48,411 nt of DNA from Azospirillum sp. 412522 (lineage in GTDB: Bacteria > Pseudomonadota > Alphaproteobacteria > Azospirillales > Azospirillaceae), in the NCBI RefSeq assembly GCF_019805165.1, contig NZ_RWIJ01000039.1:1-48411 (forward strand). The letters run 5' to 3'. The notes under the pieces were generated by a model. The model saw nothing but the letters and a program-made list of their open reading frames with translations, had not been told where the DNA came from and ran no database searches. Each line of letters begins with the position of its first letter. Positions within the stretch are counted from its first letter, which is position 1. The position numbers and the translations under genes are program-made. Of the stretch, positions 17,094 to 25,247 are shown piece after piece.

Positions 17094-19577
17094 TCACGGC
17101 GCCCCCAGCAACTCGCCGAGCGCATGGCCGAGCTGGCGGGGCGTCACCGGCTTGTGGATGATGCCCAGCCCATGGGCGGCGGCATCGCGTTCGCAATCCT
17201 GGCCGGTCTCGCCGGTCAGGATCAGGCCGGGGATCGGGGCGCTGCCGGGATCGTCGTAGAGGGCGCGGATGCGGGCGACCGCCTCCGTCCCGTACTGCCC
17301 TTCGCGCAGGCGGTAATCGGCGACGATCAGGTCGGGACGCCGGCCGGCACGGCTCAACCCCTCCACCGCCTTCTGGGCGGAGCCGGCGACCAGCACCTGA
17401 TAGCCCCATTCGCGGAAGATCGTCTCCAGCCCCAGCAGGACGATGGCGTCGTCGTCGACCACCACGGCGAAGCGGCCGCGGCCGGTGGTCGCCGCCTCCG
17501 CCGCGGTCACCGGGATCTCGACGGCGCGGCCCAGCGGCAGGGCGATGACGAAGCTGGTCCCCAGCCCCGGCTTCGACTGGACGTCCACCGGATGGTTCAG
17601 CAGCTGCGACAGCCGCCGGACGATGGCCAGCCCCAGCCCCAGCCCGCGGTTGCGGTCGCGCTCCGGGTTGCCGACCTGGTGGAACTCCTCCCAGATGCGT
17701 TCCAGATGGTCGGGCGGGATGCCGATGCCGGTGTCGCGCACCTCGATCAGCAGACGCCCGCCGGCCCGCCGGCATTCGATGTCGATCCGCCCGCTCTCGG
17801 TGTAGCGCAGGGCGTTCTCCACCAGATTGCGCACCATGCGGGTCAGCAGGGTGCGGTCGGTGCGGGCGGCGGCGTTGCAGGAGGAGACATGCAGCTCCAG
17901 CCCCTTGGCCGCCGCCACCGGCCGGTAGGAGGCGGCGATGTGGTCGAACAGCGGGGCGACCGACACGTTCTCGATGTTCGGCTGGACCACGCCGGCATCC
18001 AGCCGCGACATGTCGAGCAGGCTGTCCAGCAGCTCCTTCAGCGCGTCCAGCCCGCGGCCGAGATGCATCAGCGCGTTGGCGCCCTGGCTCCCCTGCACAT
18101 GCGGCTTCAGCACGTCGACGAACAGCAGCAGCGCCTGCAGCGGCTGGCGCAGGTCGTGGCTGGCGGCGGCCAGGAACTTGCCCTTGGCGAGGTCGGCCGC
18201 CTCCGCCGTCTCCTTGGCCTGCAACAGTGCCTGCTGCGCCTGCCGGCGGGCGGTGATGTCGCGGAAATAGACCGAAAGCCCGTCGCTGCTGGGATAGATG
18301 CTGGCCTCTATCCAGTTGCCTATGGTGGGGGACATCACCTCGATGGTCATTTCCCGGCCTTCGCGGAGCGCCTGCTTCTGCGCCTCGAAGGCTTCGCTGC
18401 CCAGTATCTTGGGGAAGGCCTCCCAGGTACGGCGGCCCAGAAGGGTGTCGCGCGACCGGCCCCAGACCTGTTCCGCCTTGCGGTTGATGTAGGTGAAGCG
18501 CCAGTCGTGGTCGACCGCATAGAAGGCGTCGCTGATGCTTTCCAGGATCTTCACCGCCCGCTCGTGCGACGCGCGGGCCTCGTCCTCCGCCCGCTTGCGC
18601 ATGGTGATGTCGCGGAAGAAGCATCCCACCCCCTCCCGCGTCGGCAGGAAACGGATTTCCAGCCACAGGGTGGTGCCCTCGCCGTCGAAGCGCTTCTCGA
18701 TGCTGGTCGGCACCCGCTCCGTCATCGTCCTGCGGCACAGCGCCTCAAGGTCCGACCCGGCGAACTGCGGCCACACGTCCCACAGGCGGTGGCCGCGCAT
18801 CGCCGACAGCGACTGGCCGTCGAGCTGTTCGGCCCGGCGGTTCTGGCAGATCACCCGGTAATCGCAGTCCAGCGCCACCAGCGCCTCGTCGATGCTGTCC
18901 AGGATGTCGGTCGCGTGCAGGCGCGCCGCGATGACGGCCTCCTCCATCCGCCGCTCTTCGGTGCGGTCGTGCAGGATCCACAGGAAGCCTTCCTCGTCAC
19001 CCTGCAGCGGCTGGATCGTCAGCACCCCCCAGACGGCGGAGCCGTCGCGGTGGCGGAAAGCGCGCTCCTCCTGGATACGGCCCTCGGCCAGCGCCCGCAG
19101 CCTGAGCGCGTCGGGCACGCCGGCGGCGACGTCCTCCGGCGGAAAGAGGATATCGACCGGCCGGCCCTGCGCCTCCTCCCCGCTCCAGCCCAGGATGCGG
19201 ACGGCACCGGGATTCCAGCTGGTCACCCGGCCGTCCGGCGCCAGGGTCAGGATGGCGTGGCCGACGGCGCTGTCCAGGATCGCCCGCAACCGCCTTTCGC
19301 TGTCGGCATGGGCGGCGCGGCTGCGTTCCAGGGCGTCGCAGGCGGTGCGGAGATCCTCGTTCAGCGCGGTGACCGTCAGCAGGTCGTCGCGCCCGCTGCC
19401 GGCGATGGACAGCGCCGCCTGGAGCCGGGCGTTCTCCCGCTCCAGCTCCTCCAGCCGCGCCAGAAGCCCCGCCTGCGATCCGGCATCCGGACCCTCATCC
19501 GGTTGGACGAGCTGACCCCGTCCGCCTCCCTTCCGGTTGCCGGCGGACTCCTTCGAGGCGGACTGGTGCTCTGTCAT
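17094..19577 (-). CDS. orphan hybrid sensor histidine kinase with three PAS domains
   Basis: This 827-residue cytosolic kinase has an N-terminal coiled coil (about 38-100) and three PAS domains (about 95-210, 220-330 and 340-445). The kinase core has H474 in AASHDLRQPLQAL, the N box at N584-N588, DTGIGI at 615-620 and GLGLGLAI at 645-652. A C-terminal receiver has acidic residues D708-D710, phosphoacceptor D754 in VADYRL and K809. The SHDLRQPLQ H-box is that of the NahK-like hybrid kinases. No membrane segment, HPt domain or partner regulator is nearby, so its output must go elsewhere. It lies downstream of a LysR gene in the same direction with a 119-base gap. Confidence 0.92.
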   Translation of the reverse strand: MTEHQSASKESAGNRKGGGRGQLVQPDEGPDAGSQAGLLARLEELERENARLQAALSIAGSGRDDLLTVTALNEDLRTACDALERSRAAHADSERRLRAILDSAVGHAILTLAPDGRVTSWNPGAVRILGWSGEEAQGRPVDILFPPEDVAAGVPDALRLRALAEGRIQEERAFRHRDGSAVWGVLTIQPLQGDEEGFLWILHDRTEERRMEEAVIAARLHATDILDSIDEALVALDCDYRVICQNRRAEQLDGQSLSAMRGHRLWDVWPQFAGSDLEALCRRTMTERVPTSIEKRFDGEGTTLWLEIRFLPTREGVGCFFRDITMRKRAEDEARASHERAVKILESISDAFYAVDHDWRFTYINRKAEQVWGRSRDTLLGRRTWEAFPKILGSEAFEAQKQALREGREMTIEVMSPTIGNWIEASIYPSSDGLSVYFRDITARRQAQQALLQAKETAEAADLAKGKFLAAASHDLRQPLQALLLFVDVLKPHVQGSQGANALMHLGRGLDALKELLDSLLDMSRLDAGVVQPNIENVSVAPLFDHIAASYRPVAAAKGLELHVSSCNAAARTDRTLLTRMVRNLVENALRYTESGRIDIECRRAGGRLLIEVRDTGIGIPPDHLERIWEEFHQVGNPERDRNRGLGLGLAIVRRLSQLLNHPVDVQSKPGLGTSFVIALPLGRAVEIPVTAAEAATTGRGRFAVVVDDDAIVLLGLETIFREWGYQVLVAGSAQKAVEGLSRAGRRPDLIVADYRLREGQYGTEAVARIRALYDDPGSAPIPGLILTGETGQDCERDAAAHGLGIIHKPVTPRQLGHALGELLGAP

Positions 19578-19696
19578 AGGCGCCCAAGAAAAACGAAAGT
19601 CTCATTGACCAAGAGTGCGCAATGACCAAAGCCGCTGTAAACCATCCAAAAGCAATATCTCCGATATCCTGAAGATGTCCGATTTTATCGATCCTG

Positions 19697-20578
19697 TTAC
19701 CGCATATCGGTGATTGCCTTCACCATTGCCCGCACACCGCCATCAAGCACTTTGTCACGCCGCAATGCCAACCCAAGCGTGCGGAGCAATGGTGGCGTCA
19801 AAGGTTGGACTGCGAAACGGTCGCAATCCTGCGGGCCTTCCACGGTGACCGACGGCAGGATCGACCGGCCGAGCCCGGCGGCGACGAGGTTCTTGATCGC
19901 CTCCACATTGCCCAGTTCCATCGCCGGGCGCGGCTGGGTGCCGCCGGCCATGAACCAGCCGTCGATCACCGCGCGCATGGTCCCGCCGCGCTCGTAGAGG
20001 ATCAGCGTCTCGTCCGCCAGCGCCGCGGGGGCGACCTCCTTCGGAGGCCGGGTGTCGTGGGGACCGACGCAGACCAGCTCCTCGGCGCAGACCGGTTCGA
20101 TGGACAGGCCGGAACGGCCGGCCGGCAGCGTCACCAGCGCCAGATCCAGCGACCCGGCCTCCACCGCGTCCAGGATGTCCGGCGTGTTGCCGGTGACGAC
20201 GATGATCTCCAGCCCCGGATGGGTGCCGCGCAGCGCCGTCAGGATCGGCGGCAGGCGGTAGATGCAGGCGGTGGCGCCGGTGCCGATGCGCACGCGCCCG
20301 ACCTGCCCGGCGCGGTGGCGCCCCATGGCGGCGGTCGCCGCCTCCATCTCCTCGCGCAGGCGGCGGATGAAGGGCAGCAGGTCGCGGCCGGCCGCGGTCG
20401 GCAGCGCCGTCCTGCCCACCCGTTCCACCAGCCGCACGCCGAAACGCTCCTCCAGATTGCGGATCTGCATGCTGACCGCCGGCTGGGTCAGGCCGAGGCG
20501 GCCGGCCGCCTCGGTGAAGCCGCCATGCTCCACGACGGTGGCGAAGGTGATGAGCTGGTCGAGGTTCAGGCCGCGCAT
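19697..20578 (-). CDS. LysR-family transcriptional regulator
   Basis: This 293-residue protein has a LysR N-terminal winged helix at about 5-65 (LITFATVVEHGGFTEAAGRLGLTQPAVSMQIRNLEERFGVRL) followed by a periplasmic-binding-protein-like effector domain. The start at 20578 (MRGLNLDQLITF) gives standard family length; the open frame further upstream is shadow of the divergent transporter gene. It lies head-to-head with an MFS transporter gene, 75 bases apart, which is the usual layout of a LysR regulator and its target. The effector is unknown. Confidence 0.92.
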   Translation of the reverse strand: MRGLNLDQLITFATVVEHGGFTEAAGRLGLTQPAVSMQIRNLEERFGVRLVERVGRTALPTAAGRDLLPFIRRLREEMEAATAAMGRHRAGQVGRVRIGTGATACIYRLPPILTALRGTHPGLEIIVVTGNTPDILDAVEAGSLDLALVTLPAGRSGLSIEPVCAEELVCVGPHDTRPPKEVAPAALADETLILYERGGTMRAVIDGWFMAGGTQPRPAMELGNVEAIKNLVAAGLGRSILPSVTVEGPQDCDRFAVQPLTPPLLRTLGLALRRDKVLDGGVRAMVKAITDMR

Positions 20579-20605
20579 ACCCGCAGTCTTCCTTATGGTT
20601 TCGAT

Positions 20606-20621
20606 CAAATCAATAAATTTG
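20606..20621. promoter_or_regulatory. candidate LysR binding site
   Basis: The inverted repeat CAAAT-N6-ATTTG sits in an AT-rich patch midway between the divergent lysR and MFS genes. It has the dyad form typical of LysR-type boxes. Inferred from symmetry and position only. Confidence 0.4.
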
Positions 20622-20653
20622 CCTTTTTCCCACCGGTCCGCGACGGTGTGCCC

Positions 20654-21883
20654 ATGACGACCGCCGCCATCACCGCTCCCGCTCCCCGCCCCCTGTGGCT
20701 CGTGCTGCTCTGCGCCAGCCGCTTTGCCACCTCGCTGTCCTTCATGGTCTATGCCGGCGCGCTCGGGCCGGCGATGCAGGCCTGGGGCATGTCGGCGGGA
20801 GAGGCGGGATCGATCCAGACCGCCTTCAACGTCGGCTACGCCCTGTCGCTGGTGGGGTCCTCCTGGTTCGCCGACAGCCTGGGCGCCAAGCGCGTCTTCC
20901 TGTGGGCGAGCTGGGCGACGGCGCTGACCGGGGTCGCCTTCGCCGCCTTCGCCCGGTCGGCGGAAAGCGGGCTGCTGCTGTTCGCGCTGATGGGGCTGAC
21001 CCAGGGCGGCACCTACGCCCCCTCCATCATGCTGGTGGCGCAGGGGGTGCCGGCGGCGCGGCGCGGGGCCGCGGTGGGCTGGCTGCTGGCGGCCGGATCG
21101 CTCGGCTATTTCGCCTCCATCGCGCTCGCCGCCGGGCTGGCGGAGCGGTTCGGCTACGAGGCCGCCTTCATCGCCTGCGGGCTGGGGCCGCTGCTGGCGG
21201 CGCTGCTCGCCACGCCGGGCCTGCAGGGGCGGGCCAATCTGGTGGCCGGCGGACCGGCGCGGCGGCTGCGCGGCGCCTTCCGCTTCCTGGCCGGCCGCAG
21301 ATCCTTCCTGCTGACCGCCGGCTACACGGCCCATTGCTGGGAGCTGCTGGGCATGTGGGCCTGGCTTCCGGCCTTCCTGACCGCCGGCCTGGCGGGATCC
21401 GGGGGAGCGGGAATGCGCGGCCTGTGGATCGCAGGGGCCATCCATGTCTCCGGCTTCCTGTCGTCGCTGCTGATGGGACGTGCGTCCGACCGGCTGGGCC
21501 GGCGGGCGGTTCTGGTGGCGATGGGCATGCTGGGTACGGCCTGCTCCTTCACCATCGGCTGGATGGACGGGATGCCGCTGGCGCTGGTCCTGGCGGTGGC
21601 GGCGCTCTACGGCTTTTCCGCATTGGGCGATTCGCCCGTGCTGTCCACGGCGATGACGGAGTCCGTCGAGCCGGGCAGCCTGGGGGCGGCGCTCGCCGTG
21701 CGCTCCATCCTCGGCTTCGGCGCCGGCGGCGCGGCGCCCCTGGCGCTCGGACTGGTGCTGGACCGGGCCGGCGGGGCCGGCGGTTCCGGATGGGGATGGG
21801 GGTTCGCGCTTCTCGGCGTCGGCGGCGGGTTGGCGACCGTCTGCGCCCTTCTTCTTCCCGCCGACCGTCCTGACCGGAGTTGA
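20654..21883 (+). CDS. MFS transporter
   Basis: This 409-residue integral membrane protein has 12 predicted helices in two halves separated by a central loop near residues 195-215. The loop between helices 2 and 3 carries the MFS motif A variant SWFADSLGAKRV, and MGRASDRLGRRAV is the equivalent in the second half. It looks like a cyanate/organic-anion or drug-type MFS protein; the substrate is not readable. The start at 20654 (MTTAAITAPAP) has no clear ribosome binding site, so the start is less certain than the frame. It is probably controlled by the divergent LysR protein and is followed by an acetyltransferase gene six bases after its stop. Confidence 0.88.
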   Translation: MTTAAITAPAPRPLWLVLLCASRFATSLSFMVYAGALGPAMQAWGMSAGEAGSIQTAFNVGYALSLVGSSWFADSLGAKRVFLWASWATALTGVAFAAFARSAESGLLLFALMGLTQGGTYAPSIMLVAQGVPAARRGAAVGWLLAAGSLGYFASIALAAGLAERFGYEAAFIACGLGPLLAALLATPGLQGRANLVAGGPARRLRGAFRFLAGRRSFLLTAGYTAHCWELLGMWAWLPAFLTAGLAGSGGAGMRGLWIAGAIHVSGFLSSLLMGRASDRLGRRAVLVAMGMLGTACSFTIGWMDGMPLALVLAVAALYGFSALGDSPVLSTAMTESVEPGSLGAALAVRSILGFGAGGAAPLALGLVLDRAGGAGGSGWGWGFALLGVGGGLATVCALLLPADRPDRS

Positions 21884-21888
21884 TCCCC

Positions 21889-22449
21889 ATGCCTGCCTTT
21901 ACTGGGCCTGCAATCACCGTGCGGGCGTCCGCCGACGCCGACATTCCCGCCATCGCCGCGCTCTATGCCCATCATGTCCTGCACGGCACCGCCTCGTTCG
22001 AGGAGGTTCCGCCGGACGCGGCGGAGATGGCCCGCCGCCGGGCCGACCTGCTGGCCCGCGGCCTGCCCTATCTGGTGGCGGAGTGCGAGGGGCGGCTGGC
22101 CGGCTACGCCTATGCCGGGCCGTACCGCACGCGCAGCGCCTACCGCTTCACCCTGGAGAACTCGGTCTATGTCGCCGAAGGGATGGGGCGGCGCGGCATC
22201 GGACGGGCGCTGATGATCCCGCTGATCGAGATGTGCGAGGCGGCGGGGTACCGCCGGATGATCGCGGCGATCGGCGACAGCGCCAACCACGGCTCGATCG
22301 GCCTGCACAGCGCCTGCGGCTTCCGTCCTGTCGGCATCCTGCCGGCGGTCGGCTTCAAGTTCGGCCGCTGGCTCGACGGCGTGCTGATGGAACGCCCGCT
22401 CGGCGACGGAAGCGACAGCCTGCCGGCGGAGCGGCGGACGCAGCCCTGA
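21889..22449 (+). CDS. GNAT-family N-acetyltransferase, phosphinothricin acetyltransferase-like
   Basis: This 186-residue protein matches the bar/Pat/MddA branch of GNAT enzymes. Visible features are IAALYAHHVLHGTASFEE at 22-39, AGYAYAGPYRTRSAYRFTLE at 71-90, the acetyl-CoA pyrophosphate loop GRRGIGRALM (100-109) and a late NHGSIGLHSACGF. Such enzymes acetylate methionine sulfoximine, phosphinothricin or related amino acids. The ATG at 21889 has CGGAG upstream; a TTG at 21880 would overlap the transporter stop. The gene is probably co-transcribed with the MFS transporter, which may export the acetylated or free compound. Confidence 0.9.
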   Translation: MPAFTGPAITVRASADADIPAIAALYAHHVLHGTASFEEVPPDAAEMARRRADLLARGLPYLVAECEGRLAGYAYAGPYRTRSAYRFTLENSVYVAEGMGRRGIGRALMIPLIEMCEAAGYRRMIAAIGDSANHGSIGLHSACGFRPVGILPAVGFKFGRWLDGVLMERPLGDGSDSLPAERRTQP

Positions 22450-22461
22450 TCGGGCCTATCC

Positions 22462-23187
22462 TCACGGCGCTTGCAGGACGCTTCGGCGGTACTGTCCCGG
22501 CGTGACGCCGAAGGCGCGCCGGAAGCAGCGGCCGAGATGGCTCTGGTCGGAAAAGCCGGCTTCGGCCGCCACGTCCGCGAGCGGCTGCCCGACGCGCAGC
22601 AGGCGGCGGGCCTCGTTCAGCCTTCCCGACAGCCTGAACTCCTGCGGCGGCATGCCGTGCAGCCGGCGGAACCGGCGCGAGAAGCCCTCCCGGCTCATCC
22701 CGGCGAGGCGGGCGGCCTCGCCCACCCTTTCCCAGCCGCCGCCGGCCGCCACGGGAAGCCGCAAGGGGGGCGGGCCGCACCGGTAAGCCTCGACGACCGC
22801 CGCCAGCTCGCGCCAGTCGATGCCCCCCTGCCGCCGCCACAGCCGTGCCATTTCCGAAAACAGCCCGGCCGCCATGACGGATCCCGGCGACGTGTAGATG
22901 TTGATGCCGACGACATCCGCCGGTTCGGCGAGCGACCGGTGCGGCGTCCCGGCCGGGATGCTCGCCCCTTCCCCCGGTCCGATGGCGAACAGCGTGTCTT
23001 CCATCACGAAGCGGCGCCGTCCGGACAGCACGAAGGTCAGCTGGTCCTCGTCATGGAAGTGCGGCGGCAGCGACACCTCCTGCCCATGGACGATGCCGAG
23101 TTCGACGATCTCGCTGCCGGACGGGCGCCAGTAATGCCAGGCGCCGTCAAGCCTCACACCCTCGGGGAACCGAAGCGACGCCGCCAT
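22462..23187 (-). CDS. AraC-family transcriptional regulator with cupin domain
   Basis: This 241-residue protein has an N-terminal cupin-like effector domain (PPHFHDEDQLTFVLSGRRRFVMED and PAGTPHRSL) and a C-terminal pair of helix-turn-helix units (VGEAARLAGMSREGFSRRF and LADVAAEAGFSDQSHLGRCFRRAFGVTPGQYRR). The ATG at 23187 follows GGGAGGG closely. Upstream of that ATG the frame is open but is shadow of the divergent gene. It faces a DMT-type transporter gene across 189 bases, which is its likely target, and converges with the GNAT gene. Confidence 0.92.
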   Translation of the reverse strand: MAASLRFPEGVRLDGAWHYWRPSGSEIVELGIVHGQEVSLPPHFHDEDQLTFVLSGRRRFVMEDTLFAIGPGEGASIPAGTPHRSLAEPADVVGINIYTSPGSVMAAGLFSEMARLWRRQGGIDWRELAAVVEAYRCGPPPLRLPVAAGGGWERVGEAARLAGMSREGFSRRFRRLHGMPPQEFRLSGRLNEARRLLRVGQPLADVAAEAGFSDQSHLGRCFRRAFGVTPGQYRRSVLQAP

Positions 23188-23376
23188 GACACCCTCCCAT
23201 CCGCAAATGCCTGCACAGCATCGCCGACCGCGCCGCCCTCCGCCAGCGAAGCATGCGCGCCGCCGGCCGGTCACATCCGTTCCAGACCGCAGCCGCTCCC
23301 GTCTGCTATCCCTCGGCTGGAGCACGCCGCATGGACGTCCAGCCTGCGGCCGCGCAATCCTGCCAGGGAGTCCGGC

Positions 23377-23829
23377 ATGACCGCCGCCTTGTCCGTGTTT
23401 TCCTATCTTCTGGTGATCGGCGCCGGCGTCAGCGTCGCCTTGCAGCAGGTGCTGAACGCCAATCTGCGGGCGGGACTGGGATCGCCCTGGTGGGCCGGCT
23501 TCATCAGCTATCTCGTCGGCATGCTGGCGATGCTGGCGGTGGCGCTGACCGCCCCCGGTCCCCGGCTGGCCGACGGCATCGGCGGGGTCGGCTCCTGGCT
23601 GTCCTGGACGGGCGGGCTGTTCGGCGCGCTGTTCATCGGGACGGCCATCCTGATGGTTCCCCGCCTGGGTGCGGCCACCGTCCTCGCCCTGATCGTCGTC
23701 GGCCAGATGCTCGGCTCGCTCGCCTTCGACCATTTCGGCCTGTTCGGGCTTTCGCAGCACCCGGTCAGCCCCACCCGTCTGGCCGGCGCCGCCGCGCTGA
23801 TCCTGGGCGTCGTCCTGATCCGGCTCTGA
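23377..23829 (+). CDS. DMT-superfamily (YdcZ/DUF606) membrane protein
   Basis: This 150-residue protein has five predicted membrane segments and the DUF606 pattern VLNANLRAGLGSPWWAGFISYLVG near residues 25-50, then a second half with LSWTGGLFGALF and LGAATVLALIVVGQM. Members are small half-size exporters thought to act as dimers or pairs. The ATG at 23377 has AGGGAG six bases upstream. It lies head-to-head with an AraC regulator that may switch it on in response to a small molecule; the substrate is unknown. Confidence 0.88.
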   Translation: MTAALSVFSYLLVIGAGVSVALQQVLNANLRAGLGSPWWAGFISYLVGMLAMLAVALTAPGPRLADGIGGVGSWLSWTGGLFGALFIGTAILMVPRLGAATVLALIVVGQMLGSLAFDHFGLFGLSQHPVSPTRLAGAAALILGVVLIRL

Positions 23830-23845
23830 CCGGCCCGAGGCGCGA

Positions 23846-24118
23846 TCAGTCGGCCCCCAGCAGTTCGTCCTGGCGCAGGCCGGACGCCCCCGTCATCGGC
23901 ATCGCCATCGGCACCGTCCGCGGCAACTCGACCGCGGGCAGTTGCCAGTCCACCGGCGGCGCCGATCCCGGAGTCGGCCGGTACTGGTCCAGAACCGCCA
24001 GCAGGGTCAGCAGCGCCAGGGCCAGGGCAGCCACCACCAGCCGGCGGTCCACCCCGGCCATCGGGCCGTTGCCATTGCCGTTGCCGGGACCCGCGCCGTC
24101 GCGCTCCAGCAGGGCCAT
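23846..24118 (-). CDS. small single-pass membrane protein, unrecognised
   Basis: This is a 90-residue product with a short N-terminal tail containing the repeat GNGNGNG. One strong membrane helix follows (LVVAALALALLTLLAVL, about 27-43), and the outer part is proline-rich (RPTPGSAPPVDWQLPAVELP). The ATG follows GGAGGAC by five bases, which supports translation. It converges with the DMT gene and lies 130 bases downstream of a LysR gene in the same direction. No family is recognised and no function can be offered; a spurious frame remains possible. Confidence 0.5.
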   Translation of the reverse strand: MALLERDGAGPGNGNGNGPMAGVDRRLVVAALALALLTLLAVLDQYRPTPGSAPPVDWQLPAVELPRTVPMAMPMTGASGLRQDELLGAD

Positions 24119-24248
24119 GTTCCGTCCTCCCGTCCTGTCGGCCTCGTCATCCGGGTCCAGCTTGACCGATGCAGTGCCGCATCACAATGTTGCTTTGGAG
24201 CAACCTGCCTTCGGCCCAGGCAGATCACCGGGGCTTCGGCCCGAACCG

Positions 24249-25145
24249 TCACCGCGGTCCCCGCCCCTCGCCGGCAAGCCAGTCGACGAAGCCGGCAACC
24301 AGGTTTCCGGCATCGGCCTGCCGCGGAACGAGCGCGACGTACCCCGTCCTCGGCACCCGGATCTCCGGCAGCGGCGTCATCAGCCTTCCGCCGGCGACGT
24401 CGATCTCCAGCATCGGCAACGGGCCGACGCCGATGCCGAGCCCGTCCTCCACCGCCTGGCGCGTCACGAAGAAATGATCGAATATCCGGCGGGGAAGCCC
24501 GGCAAGCTCCTGGAGCCCCGCCGCCTCGAGCCAGTCCGCCCAGTCGCCGGCACGGGTTTCGCTTGCGAGCAGCGTATGACCCTCGACGTCGGCGGGCTTC
24601 AGGATCGGCCGTTGCGCGAACAGCGCCGGACTCATGATCAGCGTGTCCACGTCATCCAGCACCGGGACGACGCGATGCTGAGGCCACGCATGCTCCCGGG
24701 CGGCGCCGCGCCGGATCGCCACGTCGACGCCGCCGCGCAGCTCCTCGAGCACGGTCGAAACCGTGGTGACCGCGACTTCGACATGCGGATGGACGGCATG
24801 GTACCGGCCGAGCCGCGGGATCAGCCAGCGCATCGCGAAGCTGGTCGGGGCGCTGACACGCAGGATTCGGCGCGCGCCGGGCCGGCCACAAGCTTCCGCC
24901 GCGACGGCCAGGCGGTCGAAGGAAAGGCCGACCTCGGCGGCGAAGATTCTGGCCATCGGCGTCGCCACCATGCGGCGCCCGTCCTTGGTGAAGAGCCTCT
25001 GCCCGAGCCAGCTTTCGAGCGCGGCGATCTGGCGGCTCACCGCGCCGTGGGTAAGGCCGAGTTCGGCTCCGGCTTCGGCGTAGCTGCCGGTCCGGGCCGC
25101 GACCTCGAAGATGCGCAGGGCATTCAGGGGGGGAAGGCGGCGCAT
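24249..25145 (-). CDS. LysR-family transcriptional regulator, GcvA-like
   Basis: This 298-residue protein opens with LPPLNALRIFEVAARTGSYAEAGAELGLTHGAVSRQIAALESWLGQRLF, the N-terminal helix-turn-helix of the GcvA-type LysR subfamily. The effector domain has LRVSAPTSFAMRWLIPRLGRYHAVHP. The start at 25145 (MRRLPPLNALR) is where GcvA-like proteins begin; the upstream ATG at 25190 would add 15 atypical residues. It is divergent from an MFS/SDR operon and is its likely regulator. Confidence 0.92.
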   Translation of the reverse strand: MRRLPPLNALRIFEVAARTGSYAEAGAELGLTHGAVSRQIAALESWLGQRLFTKDGRRMVATPMARIFAAEVGLSFDRLAVAAEACGRPGARRILRVSAPTSFAMRWLIPRLGRYHAVHPHVEVAVTTVSTVLEELRGGVDVAIRRGAAREHAWPQHRVVPVLDDVDTLIMSPALFAQRPILKPADVEGHTLLASETRAGDWADWLEAAGLQELAGLPRRIFDHFFVTRQAVEDGLGIGVGPLPMLEIDVAGGRLMTPLPEIRVPRTGYVALVPRQADAGNLVAGFVDWLAGEGRGPR

Positions 25146-25199
25146 GGGCAACCCGTGAGGAAAACGAACGCTATCCGTGATGAAAAGCATACTAGTCGA

Positions 25200-25209
25200 T
25201 GAAATTTCA
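25200..25209. promoter_or_regulatory. candidate operator TGAAATTTCA
   Basis: A perfect 10-bp palindrome lies 38 bases before the MFS start and 54 bases before the divergent lysR start, within the only AT-rich stretch of this intergenic region. It could be a LysR box; the evidence is symmetry and position only. Confidence 0.35.
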
Positions 25210-25247
25210 CACGTATACCATGCCGTCGAAATAGGCCGACCCGAGCA

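Noticed and set aside
24189..24204. Hairpin GTTGCT-TTGG-AGCAAC downstream of a LysR gene
   Set aside because: It has no T-run and a short stem, so I do not call it a terminator.
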